This document shows positions 27,326 to 36,440 of a stretch of DNA of 64,000 nt, one piece after another. Source of the DNA: Photobacterium rosenbergii (GTDB lineage Bacteria > Pseudomonadota > Gammaproteobacteria > Enterobacterales > Vibrionaceae); the NCBI RefSeq assembly GCF_003026455.1, contig NZ_PYMB01000019.1, forward strand, positions 32,955 through 96,954. Reading direction: 5' to 3'. The notes under the pieces are model-generated. The model was not told the origin of the DNA. It was given only the letters and a program-made list of their open reading frames with translations, and made no database searches. Both the position numbers and the translations under genes were made by a program. Positions within the stretch are counted from its first letter, which is position 1; the number at the start of each line of letters is the position of its first letter.

Positions 27326-28549
27326 TTAGGCGTTTGCCAGTTTCTTCTCTAGTGCTTCTGCATCAACAGGCTTAGTGACAACAGAAAGAAGTACGTTAAT
27401 AGCCAGCATTACTGCACAAATTGTGTACGCTAGGGTGTAGTTACCCGTTGTACCCATTGCGATTGCTGTGATAGCAGAACCGATAAAACCACTTACACCC
27501 CAAGCTGTGTAAAGTACACCGAAGTTCGCGCCGTAGTTTTTCAGGCCGTAGAACTCAGCCGTTAGCGTTGGGAATACCGCCAGTAGCGTACCGTAACCAA
27601 CACCCGCAAGCGCTGCACCAACCATTAGGGTGAAGCTTGAATCAAAGCTTGCAAACAGCGCCATGTTGATGCCCTGCATGATAAATGCAATTGTCAGGGT
27701 ACGTAGGCCGCCAATTTTATCTGCAAGGATACCAGCAGCAACACGACCACCAGAGTTGAAGATAGAAAGAACAACAACTAGGAAGGCAGCTTCTGTGATG
27801 TTGGCTTGCTGAGAGGCAATCAGCGTGATGTTACCAATCACCATTAGGCCTGCAGAAGAAGCCAGTGCAAACATGATCCACAGTGAGTAGAACTGAGGTG
27901 TTTTTAGCATCGCACGCCATTGGATATCTACTGGCTTAGAGGCTTTAGCTTTGTAGTTAGCTGGTACCTGAGGTTGGTAACCTGCTGGTGGGTTCGTGAT
28001 AGTGCTTGCCAATGGAACAGTGATAAGCAGAATCGCAACACCTAGGATCAGGAAGCTAGTGCTGATGCCGAATGAGTCAATAAGTAGAGACGTTAGTGGT
28101 GCAAGGTATACCGCAGCAAGACCGAAACCGGCTGCGATTAGGCCGTTTACCAAACCTTTCTTAGAAGGGTGGAACCACTTCATTGCCGAAGGGGCAAGAC
28201 ATGCGTAGCCGAAGCCGATACCTGCACCTGTCATTAGGCCAAAAGTGATAAGCAGTAGCAGAGGGCTAGTGGCAAAGCTTGAAATGATCATGCCTGAACC
28301 AACAAGGACAGTACCCAGGATAAGGATCTTACGTGGGCCCATTTTGTCTTGAAGTACACCAGCTACCAATAGTGATAAAGCAAAAGTGATTACAGCAACT
28401 GAGTATGGCATAGAAGCATCTGCATCAGACCAGCCCATATCTAGAACGAGTGCTTGCTTGAATACACTCCAAGCATACAGGATTCCCATACATAGGTTGA
28501 TACAGAAACCTGCCAGCAGGATCTGTTTTGCTTTATCGAATTTAGTCAT
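27326..28549 (-). CDS. MFS transporter, OFA (oxalate/formate antiporter-like) family
   Basis: A 407-residue, 12-helix major facilitator carrier. The N-terminal half shows the OFA pattern (LCMGILYAWSVFKQAL, GYACLAPSAMKWFHPSKKGLVNGLIAAGFG), and the helix 2-3 loop carries the MFS signature DKMGPRK. The second half begins with KTPQFYSLW.MFALAS.AGLMVIGN. The family exchanges small carboxylates (oxalate/formate, lactate and others); the substrate here is not known. The ATG at 28549 has AGAGAAAAC upstream and is preferred over a GTG at 28564. A single-gene unit with its own terminator. Confidence 0.92.
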   Translation of the reverse strand: MTKFDKAKQILLAGFCINLCMGILYAWSVFKQALVLDMGWSDADASMPYSVAVITFALSLLVAGVLQDKMGPRKILILGTVLVGSGMIISSFATSPLLLLITFGLMTGAGIGFGYACLAPSAMKWFHPSKKGLVNGLIAAGFGLAAVYLAPLTSLLIDSFGISTSFLILGVAILLITVPLASTITNPPAGYQPQVPANYKAKASKPVDIQWRAMLKTPQFYSLWIMFALASSAGLMVIGNITLIASQQANITEAAFLVVVLSIFNSGGRVAAGILADKIGGLRTLTIAFIMQGINMALFASFDSSFTLMVGAALAGVGYGTLLAVFPTLTAEFYGLKNYGANFGVLYTAWGVSGFIGSAITAIAMGTTGNYTLAYTICAVMLAINVLLSVVTKPVDAEALEKKLANA

Positions 28550-28883
28550 TGTTTTCTCTATCACTACAAGGGAAACAGTATGAACTTCATACTGTGCTCA
28601 AAAAAAATTGTGCTTTATTAACAAAAGTTGATTGTCATTAAAGGTGCGCGGATTCTATCAACATTTTTTGAATAGGAAACCGCTAGAAATATCTAGTTAC
28701 AATTGTTTCGGCGGTGATTCGGTCTATTCACATTCTGTTAATATGGCTATTTCTTAATATTCAATGGTTTATATGGGGTTATTTCAGGGGTTACATGGTA
28801 TGTAGAAAGTGTGAATTTATGTCCACCTCACAGAGTGTAAACCTGTGAAGTGAACATATTCGACATGTTGGGATACGGCAGGA
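28550..28883. other. Intergenic region with an imperfect hairpin
   Basis: About 330 bases between the MFS gene start and the end of the DUF465 gene. At 28821-28855 GTCCACCTCACAG and CTGTGAAGTGAAC pair over 13 positions, two of them as G-U in the minus-strand RNA, around a 9-base loop. It lies just downstream of the DUF465 stop codon and may be a weak terminator. The rest is AT-rich promoter-like sequence. Confidence 0.4.
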
Positions 28884-29120
28884 TCAGTGTGAAAGAATAC
28901 TGTAGATTTTGTCTTTCAGCTGGACGCGTTCTAATTTGAGTTGAGTGAAGTGATGATCGTCTGTGGGAACGTTGTTACCTTCGAGGCCTCTTATTTTGTG
29001 ATCTAACTGATGGTAACGGTCAGCCATTTGTTTGAAGTGTTGGTCGGATTGTTTTAGTTCCTTGATTCTATCTTGGTGTTCAGGGTACTCGATAAACAGT
29101 GCATGATTTTCACCTAACAT
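28884..29120 (-). CDS. DUF465 (YdcH-like) small coiled-coil protein
   Basis: A 78-residue highly charged helical protein. The pattern of a short N-terminal strand (ALFIEYPEHQDRIKELK), a DxxF..MADRYHQLDH helix, the turn 'GLEGNNVPTDDHHF' and the closing L..ER..LKD.I...L helix fits DUF465, of which E. coli YdcH is a member. Function unknown. No signal peptide. It is a single gene between the OFA carrier and gltS on the same strand, separated from both. Confidence 0.85.
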   Translation of the reverse strand: MLGENHALFIEYPEHQDRIKELKQSDQHFKQMADRYHQLDHKIRGLEGNNVPTDDHHFTQLKLERVQLKDKIYSILSH

Positions 29121-29330
29121 ATTGATACTCCCACGCTCTTCATAATCCTACCGAATTAGACGATAGGTACAGATTCAACGTAAAGCCACAGAGGCGTGTG
29201 GCCATTGACTAAGCGCACCCCAAACGAGAGATGATAGTTATTCTGATATTGTTATAAAGCCAAGTTGATGTACCCATCAACCTTCAAACTAAGGCCAATA
29301 AATTAATAATAGCTGGGAGATGCCGAACGG

Positions 29331-29360
29331 CAAAGCCGGACCTGGCAAGGTCCGGCTTGG
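29331..29360 (-). terminator. GC-rich hairpin terminator of gltS
   Basis: AAGCCGGACC (29333-29342) and GGTCCGGCTT (29349-29358) form a perfect 10-bp stem with a 6-base loop. The minus-strand tail has only TTTGCC, so termination may be inefficient. It lies 8 bases beyond the gltS stop. Confidence 0.75.
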
Positions 29361-29367
29361 AGGGTGT

Positions 29368-30591
29368 TTACTGAATGAAGCTAATATAGGTTTGCAGCAC
29401 AATCAGGTTGGCGATGTCGATGAAGAAGGCACCGACGATAGGGACAACCATGAAGGCTTGCGGGGATGGGCCATTACGCGACACCAGGGCACCCATATTC
29501 ATCACAGCGGTTGGAGTCGCCCCCATACCAAAGCCACAGTGGCCACCGGCGATAACAGCAGCATCATAGGTTTTACCCATTAGCCTGAAAGTAACAAAGT
29601 AGGCAAACGCCGCTAACGTGATTGTCTGTACCGACAATATCACAATCATAGGCAGAGCTAGACCAAGCAGCTCCCATAGCTGAAGACTCATCAATGCCAT
29701 CGCGAGGAACAGTGACAGCGAGATGGTACCTAGCGCATCCACAGTTTCATTGTTGATCTTGTAGACCTTGGTCGTTTCACAGATATTGGTGATGAACACA
29801 CCAATAAACAGTGCATAGACAAAATCAGGGATCCGAAGCCAGTTGATGCCAAAGCTGTCTACTAATTCTTTGACGTGGGCAGCACCCGCAACGCAGATCA
29901 GCAGGATGAACAGTACTTCAATGGTGTTCTTCGCAGTAATACGATCTTCTTCGTTATCACTGTAGGTCACCAAGTCGGGGTGTTCGATATGATGTTTTTC
30001 ACCACTTCCAAACTCGGATTTTAGTGAGAACTTGTTGATCAGGCGCTGAGCAACAGGACCACCGATAATACCACCCATGACCAAACCAAAGGTTGCAGCA
30101 GCCATGGACAGCTCCAAGGTTTGTAGGCCATACATATCAGCAAAGGTCTGCGACCAAGCGGCACCCGTCCCGTGGCCACCAGAGAGGGTAATTGAACCCA
30201 CCATTAGGCCTAGCAGTGGGTCAAGGCCCAGCATAGTACTTAGGCTAACACCGACGGCATTTTGAATAATGATGTACAGCGTTGCGATACCAAGGAATAA
30301 GAATACCCGTGAGCCACCTTTGGCTAACAGTTTAAAGCTGGCCGCTAAACCTACCGTGGCAAAGAACATCTGCATTAGTGTGTCTTTGAGGCTTAGCTTG
30401 AAGGTAATGTCGACACCTTGCGTATGTAAGATTGCAATAAGTACGGCAACAATCAATCCGCCAACAATAGGCTCAGGAATATTGTACTTCCGGAATACCT
30501 TTACTTTGCTATTAATGAAGTAGCCAAGAAAAAGCACAATAATCGCAATGAGAAACGACTCAAGTTCGCTTACTTGTATAACTGAATTCAT
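29368..30591 (-). CDS. gltS: Sodium/glutamate symporter GltS
   Basis: A 407-residue inner-membrane carrier for Na+-driven glutamate uptake. It has 10-12 hydrophobic segments in two inverted repeats, each with a re-entrant Gly-rich loop: GSITLSGGHGTGAAW in the first half and AGGHCGFGMGATPTA in the second. A cytosolic charged loop at about 200-215 separates the halves. Length and both loops match the GltS family. It is monocistronic. Confidence 0.96.
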   Translation of the reverse strand: MNSVIQVSELESFLIAIIVLFLGYFINSKVKVFRKYNIPEPIVGGLIVAVLIAILHTQGVDITFKLSLKDTLMQMFFATVGLAASFKLLAKGGSRVFLFLGIATLYIIIQNAVGVSLSTMLGLDPLLGLMVGSITLSGGHGTGAAWSQTFADMYGLQTLELSMAAATFGLVMGGIIGGPVAQRLINKFSLKSEFGSGEKHHIEHPDLVTYSDNEEDRITAKNTIEVLFILLICVAGAAHVKELVDSFGINWLRIPDFVYALFIGVFITNICETTKVYKINNETVDALGTISLSLFLAMALMSLQLWELLGLALPMIVILSVQTITLAAFAYFVTFRLMGKTYDAAVIAGGHCGFGMGATPTAVMNMGALVSRNGPSPQAFMVVPIVGAFFIDIANLIVLQTYISFIQ

Positions 30592-31295
30592 GATTATGTC
30601 TTTTCATTGTTTTTTTAGGCGTTAATTTTACCCCCTAAAATGGCGACTGCCTATATTGCCATTTTAACTTCAATAGTGTAGACCCGAGGTTGCGCCTTAG
30701 TTGTTTATGTTTTGATTATTGAGGTGATGTATATTTAAAGGCGAAGCTTTATGGTGCTTTGTTGCTGTAATGTTCTTATTTATGATTTACTCAATCAATA
30801 TTGATAATTAAGCAAAAGAATAAGAATGGTCTTAATTTGAAGGCATCTGTGCTTTAAAATCAGTAGGCTAATGCTGAACTGTTTAATATCCATACGAAAA
30901 AGGCGGAATATACCATCCATTAATGAATGTAATTAGTATGTTACGCCACTAAAATTGTCGCTTATTTAATAGTCGTGTGAGTTGTTTAGCGGTGTATATC
31001 ACCAAAACGAATGATTTCTGAGCGATATTTTTTTGAGATTTTTTATGATGGCTGCTTAATTAACACCAGAATGTGAGGTTTATTGGAATGGTTGAATAAT
31101 AAAACAGCGTATAAAACACGAGAAAGATCAAAAGTTTTGCTGTTTTATTTATCAAAGTGTGGAACTGGTGAATAGATATATACCAAAGTCACTTGGCTAT
31201 TGCCCACTAGGTAAAGAGCATATACAGGGTGGTAACAAGGGAAGGGAGTTGTTATGGGAACCTGACTAGGGGCTCCCACATTGAAGCAATAACGA
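30592..31295. other. Long AT-rich gap upstream of gltS
   Basis: About 700 bases without a supportable protein gene. It contains the gltS promoter near its left end. The clearest structure is an inverted repeat with 11-bp perfect arms at 31098-31149 (separate entry). A small GGTG-TATAT-CACC symmetry lies at 30991-31003. No tRNA-like fold was recognised; a small RNA cannot be excluded. Confidence 0.4.
31098..31149. repeat. Inverted repeat with 11-bp perfect arms
   Basis: AATAAAACAGC (31098-31108) and GCTGTTTTATT (31139-31149) are exact complements around a 30-base spacer. The AT-rich arms could form an RNA stem ending in TTTTATTT on the plus strand. Unassigned; it is not adjacent to any annotated gene end. 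Confidence 0.55.
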
Positions 31296-31631
31296 TTAGC
31301 TACGTTTCTTAAGTTTGAGGCTTTTGCGCAGTTGGTTGATGTATTCGATACGATCTGGGTTCGCAGGTTTTTTTTCTACTTCCAGTTTATTGAGCGCATC
31401 GGCTTCGTGATCCATCATACAACGGCCATTAATTCTCTGGTGATGATGCTTGGTTTCGATAGTCGCTTGCTCAGAGGCTTCTTCTTGGGCCTTGGCCATC
31501 GCTTCGCGGGCAAGGCTCTGGTTTGTAGGGTCGACAACAACGCGTTGTTTGCGCTGTTGGAACTGTCCCCTACCTTGGTTTTGCTGGTCGCGTTGTTTGA
31601 TAAAATTATCTAAATGATCACTAAAGCTCAT
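31296..31631 (-). CDS. Small basic Gln-rich hypothetical protein
   Basis: A 111-residue soluble, highly charged protein, start at 31631 (MSFSDHLDNFIKQRDQQ) after an AAGAAGACA site. It has a Gln/Arg-rich middle (GRGQFQQRKQR), a helix rich in Ala/Glu (AREAMAKAQEEASEQATIE), a HHH segment with one Cys (KHHHQRINGRCMMDHEADALN) and a Lys-rich C-terminus (RKSLKLKKRS). No family was recognised. Frame use and the ribosome binding site support a real gene. It is followed upstream, on the same strand and 70 bases away, by a GGDEF-EAL gene with which it may share a transcript. Confidence 0.7.
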   Translation of the reverse strand: MSFSDHLDNFIKQRDQQNQGRGQFQQRKQRVVVDPTNQSLAREAMAKAQEEASEQATIETKHHHQRINGRCMMDHEADALNKLEVEKKPANPDRIEYINQLRKSLKLKKRS

Positions 31632-31703
31632 TGTCTTCTTACTCACGCATTGGTTCTGAGATAAAGGTATAGCCACCTCATAACAAAAGCAAACTAAATC
31701 TGT

Positions 31704-34700
31704 TTAGACCGTGTCTTTATCCTCCTGAAGGAAATGTAGTTCAAAATCTGAAACAGGTTCTGGGCGGCCAAAGAAGTACCCCTGAAATTCTTCCACACCA
31801 ATACTCGCTAAGAAATCCCGCTGTGATTGGTTTTCAACACCTTCCGCGACTACGCGCATTTTTAAGTTATGGGCGAGTTCCACAATTGAGCGGGTGATGG
31901 CGATATTATCTTTATTCCAAGGCAGATCTTTGATGAACTCTCGATCAATCTTCAAAATATGCACAGGGAAGCGGCTCAGGTATGCCAGTGATGAGTACCC
32001 GGTTCCAAAATCATCAATGGCAATTTGTACCCCTAGAGCTTCGAGCTTGATCAGCTTATCCAGTGCAGTATTTACATCAGACATGATCACAGATTCGGTG
32101 ATCTCTATCTCCAGGTATTTCGGATCGCAACCGCTTTGGATTATCGCCTTATCAATAGCTTCAACAATATCCGAGCCTAACAACTGTTGAGCTGAAATGT
32201 TGAGAGCAAAATTGAGGTAGATTCCATTTGATTGCCAGTTTTTCAATTGGCGACAGGCTTTTTGAATCAGGTGTTCACCTGCTTCAATGATCACGCCAGA
32301 GCGCTCAAGGATAGGAATAATATTCAGTGGTGATTCATGCTCACCCAACTCGTTTCGCCAGCGTAGTAAGGCTTCAACACCACAAACCTCGTGATTATTA
32401 CTATGGACTTTGGGCTGGTAGAAAAACTCGTAGCGATCCGTGCCAACCGTGCGGCGTAACTCTGACTCTAGTTGGATTTGTTGAATACTGTGAACGCCCA
32501 TTTCTGTGGTATAGAAACAGAATTGATTACGGCCTTGTTCTTTTGCTCGGTAAAGTGCGATATCTGCATATTTACTGAGGTTCTCAGCAACGTCAGAATC
32601 ATCAGGGAAGAAGCTGATACCGATACTGGTTGTTAAGAACAACTCTTTACCTTCTACCACCAAAGGTGCAGAGATATGCTTGAGAATACGGGCTGCGATA
32701 TTGGTGACATTCTGCAAGTTAGCATTTTGAGAGAGCAGCACAGCAAATTCATCGCCACCGAGCCTTGCTAGGAAATCCGTTTCCCGCAATAGACGCTGGA
32801 TGCGTTTAGCGGTTGTTTTAATGACTTTATCGCCCACAGCATGCCCCAACGAATCATTGATTTGCTTGAAGTAATCAAGATCGATTGAGAGTAGGGCGAG
32901 GTTATCCCCAGTAACTTTGTTGCACTTTACGGCGGCTCCAATTTGCTGCTGGAGTAAGGTACGGTTTGGCAGTTCGGTCAGTAAATCATAGTGCACCAAC
33001 CGGTGTAAGCGGTTTTCGAACATTACCCGTTCAGTGATGTCTTTGCCGGTTGAAATGTAATGGCTGATTCGACCTCGGCTATTACGGATAGGGGCTATGG
33101 TTTTTTCTTCGTACAAGATTTGCTCATCACCTTGTTTATGGGCGATAACACGTTCAATAACATGGCCTTGTTTTAGCTGTTTCTGGACATGCTTAACGTC
33201 ATTGATGTTATTGAGAGTGCTTCTGAGCAGTTCTATGGATTGTTTGCCAATAATATCTTTGGATTTGATACCGTTATGCTTTTCAAAGGAGCGGTTTACG
33301 TATTCAACCACACCCCTCTTATCGGTAATGATGATGGAATCGTTACTTTGCTCAAGTGCTCGCGACATGCTTTTGAGCTTTTCTTCTCGCTCAATCCAGT
33401 AAGTCACATCGCGGAGGTTGAGTAAAATTTCATGGCGAGAGCTATAAGCAGTTTCTGTTGCAATGATCTCAACATGCTTAGTTTTGAGGTTGTTGAACTG
33501 CAATCGTATTTTTATGGTTGGTTGTTTTTTCTCTCTCAACTGCTGTAGCTGCTCAATAATCGCTTCGAGTTGGCGGCGAGATTGGGTGCCAGGTAATAGC
33601 TTCGCTAAGTTGCTGCCGATAATATCTTTATTTTGCAGGGACAATATCTGTATCGCGGCATTGTTGGCCGTTAAGATCTTCATGTTTTGATCGAGTGACA
33701 TGAGGCCATCGGGGACGTGGCGAAGTACGGTGGCATATTGCAGCGCTGTATCTTCTATTTTTAACGTCATTTTGCGCTGGGCATTGAGTAACTGTGATAA
33801 GTGCCAAGCCAGAACCAGACACCCTGAAGCCAAACAAACAATTAATCCTGCAAAGATGACCAGTTTGAGTATTCGTTGCTGGGTAAACGCCAACTCAGTA
33901 ACGGCTTCGGTCATATTGACCCTAGAGATAATTGTCCAAGGAAGATCGGTACCTTGGAAAGGCAGGGTAAAACTATCTTCGCCTCTGAAAGTCCTGCCAG
34001 AGAAGAAACGGGTAAAGGTATAGAGGTAATCACCAATGATGACCTGCCCGTGATTGTTATTTTGTATATTTAGCCATAAGTCAGGGTAGAGGGAATGAAA
34101 GTCTTGTTGAGCAGGGTTAACGGTTGAAGGCATGAACTGCCAAGCGCTTTCCTCAGAGGGGCCTAGCAGCCATTGACCATTACTGTTGATCAGCCAGTTT
34201 TGTACTTGATCCCAGCCATACTGGTCTTTTAATTCCTCTAAATAGTCCACACCAAGGTAATTGAGGGTGATCAGCCAACTTTGGCCGTTCATTTTAAAGT
34301 GACTGACAAAGCGTAGCATGGGTTTGTGGGGGAGTTCGATTTGACCATTTTCCTGGTTTAAATCGAATTGCGAGGTATAAAAACTTCCTGCTGGGACTTT
34401 TAACGCTTTCTGAACGTAATCACGATGACTTTTATCCTGAAGGTTGGCTGTACCAACAGCGATAGCCTCTTTACCCTCTTTATTAACTCTGATGATCTCT
34501 AACCCTTTGTCATTGAGTAACCTGACTTGGTCATAGTAAGAGCGTGTACTAGAAAGGCGCTGGAAGGTAGCGGTTAGGATCTCCCTCTGTCTTTCAACAG
34601 TATGGGGCGTTTCCGATAATTCTTTGGCTTTTTCACTCAGGTAGCGGAGATCTTCAATGATCGGAGCGAAATGTAACCTTGTGATATGTAAAGACGATTG

Positions 34701-34838
34701 ATGCCGGCTGTTCTCACGGTCTTGAATTCGGTGGTTAAGCTGGGAGATATCATCGCTGTAGATGTAATAAATCGAAGCTGACGTGATGGTCAGTAGAGGA
34801 ATGAAAAAGAGTAAAAAACGTAATATTGCAGTCTTCAT
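31704..34838 (-). CDS. Membrane-bound sensor PAS-PAS-GGDEF-EAL protein
   Basis: A 1044-residue inner-membrane c-di-GMP protein. One transmembrane helix at about 6-28, a large periplasmic sensor (about 30-335, Cache-like: helical start, then YDQVRLLNDKGLEIIRVN strand pattern), a second helix at about 345-368, two PAS domains (about 385-500 and 505-620), GGDEF (about 625-790) and EAL (about 800-1035). The cyclase motif ARLGGDEF is intact and is preceded by RETD, a full RxxD inhibitory site. The phosphodiesterase motifs VEALLRW, DDFGTG, KIDREF and VVAEGVEN are intact. Direction of activity cannot be predicted. The periplasmic ligand is unknown. Confidence 0.93.
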   Translation of the reverse strand: MKTAILRFLLFFIPLLTITSASIYYIYSDDISQLNHRIQDRENSRHQSSLHITRLHFAPIIEDLRYLSEKAKELSETPHTVERQREILTATFQRLSSTRSYYDQVRLLNDKGLEIIRVNKEGKEAIAVGTANLQDKSHRDYVQKALKVPAGSFYTSQFDLNQENGQIELPHKPMLRFVSHFKMNGQSWLITLNYLGVDYLEELKDQYGWDQVQNWLINSNGQWLLGPSEESAWQFMPSTVNPAQQDFHSLYPDLWLNIQNNNHGQVIIGDYLYTFTRFFSGRTFRGEDSFTLPFQGTDLPWTIISRVNMTEAVTELAFTQQRILKLVIFAGLIVCLASGCLVLAWHLSQLLNAQRKMTLKIEDTALQYATVLRHVPDGLMSLDQNMKILTANNAAIQILSLQNKDIIGSNLAKLLPGTQSRRQLEAIIEQLQQLREKKQPTIKIRLQFNNLKTKHVEIIATETAYSSRHEILLNLRDVTYWIEREEKLKSMSRALEQSNDSIIITDKRGVVEYVNRSFEKHNGIKSKDIIGKQSIELLRSTLNNINDVKHVQKQLKQGHVIERVIAHKQGDEQILYEEKTIAPIRNSRGRISHYISTGKDITERVMFENRLHRLVHYDLLTELPNRTLLQQQIGAAVKCNKVTGDNLALLSIDLDYFKQINDSLGHAVGDKVIKTTAKRIQRLLRETDFLARLGGDEFAVLLSQNANLQNVTNIAARILKHISAPLVVEGKELFLTTSIGISFFPDDSDVAENLSKYADIALYRAKEQGRNQFCFYTTEMGVHSIQQIQLESELRRTVGTDRYEFFYQPKVHSNNHEVCGVEALLRWRNELGEHESPLNIIPILERSGVIIEAGEHLIQKACRQLKNWQSNGIYLNFALNISAQQLLGSDIVEAIDKAIIQSGCDPKYLEIEITESVIMSDVNTALDKLIKLEALGVQIAIDDFGTGYSSLAYLSRFPVHILKIDREFIKDLPWNKDNIAITRSIVELAHNLKMRVVAEGVENQSQRDFLASIGVEEFQGYFFGRPEPVSDFELHFLQEDKDTV

Positions 34839-35188
34839 ACTTCATCCGTGAGGTACATATAACTGATTCAGTATAGCTTTTAAATGCTAATTAGTGCATA
34901 TCGTAATGTTAAATTAGTCTTGTGCATCACACTGCATAAAAGTAATAAATTCCTACTCGCATGATTTTTTGACATGTATCGCCACATAAACACCCACAAG
35001 GTTAATCGTTTTCACAAAAATGATTTCTTTAAATCATTAACTTCGCTTTCTTGTGTACGAAGTGATTTGAAGTAAATAGTCTCGAGGTCTTAGGTAAAAT
35101 CATTTAATTTCAATGCTTTGCTTGCTTGGTAAGGCACTGCGCTGGATGTCTGGCATTAAGTGGCCAAATCACTTTCTTAGTTAATTTA
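34839..35188. other. Divergent intergenic region left of the gal control sites
   Basis: About 350 bases, AT-rich, between the minus-strand GGDEF-EAL start and the GalR operator. It holds the GGDEF-EAL promoter. Nothing else was recognised. Confidence 0.35.
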
Positions 35189-35204
35189 GTGAAAACGTTT
35201 ACAC
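35189..35204. promoter_or_regulatory. GalR operator upstream of galE
   Basis: GTGAAAACGTTTACAC matches every fixed base of the GalR/GalS operator consensus GTGNAANCGNTTNCAC known from E. coli. It is 124 bases upstream of the galE start. A galR gene is present in this window at 52202-53200. Confidence 0.85.
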
Positions 35205-35206
35205 AA

Positions 35207-35222
35207 TGTGGCAATGATCACA
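35207..35222. promoter_or_regulatory. CRP-cAMP site adjacent to the gal operator
   Basis: TGTGG-CAATGA-TCACA matches nine of ten fixed bases of the CRP consensus TGTGA-N6-TCACA. Its centre (35214.5) is 18 bases from the centre of the GalR operator, close to the 19-base offset of OE and CRP at E. coli galE. By analogy, transcription should start near 35255, with TTGATAAACT (35241-35250) as the -10 region (inference). Confidence 0.7.
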
Positions 35223-35327
35223 GTATTGATTTTGGGCTTATTGATAAACTTGCCCTCAGTTAAGAACAAGATGCTGTTTCTTTTGATGGTGCGATTTAAG
35301 CCCTTAGCAGTGAATTGGGAGAGAGTG

Positions 35328-36338
35328 ATGAAGGTATTAGTAACAGGTGGTATGGGGTATATCGGAAGCCATACCTGCGTACAAATGATTGAAGCTGGTC
35401 TTGAGCCAATCATTCTGGATAACCTTTGTAACAGTAAAGAAGCTGTGCTTGAGCGCGTAGAAACCTTGACCGGAGCCAAACCGACTTTCTATCAAGGTGA
35501 CATCCGTGACCGTGAGATCCTCGATCAAGTCTTTTCTGAGCATGAGATTGGCTCTGTGATCCATTTCGCTGGTCTGAAGGCCGTAGGCGAGTCGGTAGAA
35601 AAGCCACTCGAATACTATGACAACAATGTCCACGGTACCTTGATGCTAGTGGATGCGATGAAACATGCGGGTGTTAACAGCTTAGTATTCAGTTCCTCTG
35701 CCACGGTATACGGCGATCCGGAAGAAATTCCAATTAAAGAAACCACACCCACTGGCCAAGTGACTAACCCATATGGTCGAAGCAAGTACATGGTTGAAGA
35801 GTGCCTCCGTGATATCCAGGTTGCTGCTCCAGAAATGAGCATTACGCTATTGCGTTACTTCAACCCGGTAGGCGCACACCCTTCTGGCATTATGGGTGAA
35901 GACCCGCAAGGCATTCCAAATAACCTTATGCCGTTTATTGCCCAGGTGGCCGTTGGCCGCCGTGAATTTCTCTCTGTGTTTGGTAATGACTACCCAACCC
36001 CGGATGGCACAGGTATCCGCGATTATATCCACGTCATGGATCTTGCCGATGGCCATATCGCAGCGCTTCGAGCTGTGGGTGAAAAAGCAGGCCTTCATAT
36101 CTTTAACCTTGGTACGGGTAAAGGTAGCAGTGTGCTCGAGATGGTTGATGCCTTCAGCAAAGCATGTGGCCATGATGTCGCTTACAAAATTTGCCCTCGT
36201 CGCCCTGGTGATATTGCAGAGTGTTGGGCTGATCCGGCAAAAGCCCGTGAAGTACTAGGCTGGGAAGCTAAGTTCGATGTCACGGCAATGGCCGCTGATA
36301 CTTGGCGCTGGCAGTCTGAAAACCCTAATGGCTACTAA
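35328..36338 (+). CDS. galE: UDP-glucose 4-epimerase GalE
   Basis: A 336-residue short-chain dehydrogenase-fold epimerase interconverting UDP-galactose and UDP-glucose, the last step of the Leloir pathway. The NAD-binding GGMGYIGSH is at 7-15, the catalytic serine/threonine region at SSSATVYGD and the YGRSK (Tyr-x-x-x-Lys) pair follow. The C-terminal substrate-binding region RRPGDIAECWADPAKA is typical. The start at 35328 has GGGAGAGAG. The frame is open upstream to 35208, but that part overlaps the control region. First gene of galETKM. Confidence 0.98.
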   Translation: MKVLVTGGMGYIGSHTCVQMIEAGLEPIILDNLCNSKEAVLERVETLTGAKPTFYQGDIRDREILDQVFSEHEIGSVIHFAGLKAVGESVEKPLEYYDNNVHGTLMLVDAMKHAGVNSLVFSSSATVYGDPEEIPIKETTPTGQVTNPYGRSKYMVEECLRDIQVAAPEMSITLLRYFNPVGAHPSGIMGEDPQGIPNNLMPFIAQVAVGRREFLSVFGNDYPTPDGTGIRDYIHVMDLADGHIAALRAVGEKAGLHIFNLGTGKGSSVLEMVDAFSKACGHDVAYKICPRRPGDIAECWADPAKAREVLGWEAKFDVTAMAADTWRWQSENPNGY

Positions 36339-36358
36339 CTAGCCCTGAGATGATTTCG

Positions 36359-36396
36359 GGAGCAGGTGGCGTCTCACCCCTAAGTTTACCTGCTCC
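36359..36396 (+). promoter_or_regulatory. Intercistronic hairpin between galE and galT
   Basis: GGAGCAGGT (36359-36367) and ACCTGCTCC (36388-36396) pair perfectly around a 20-base loop. There is no T-tract, so it should stabilise or process the message rather than end it. E. coli gal mRNA also has differential stability along the operon; a matching role here is inference. Confidence 0.5.
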
Positions 36397-36440
36397 TACC
36401 TTTATTAGTTTGCAGTATCACTGTAATTGCGAGTTTGAAA

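Noticed and set aside
35208..35327. N-terminal extension of GalE
   Set aside because: The frame is open for 40 codons upstream, but this overlaps the CRP site and presumed promoter, and GalE proteins begin at MKVLVTGG.
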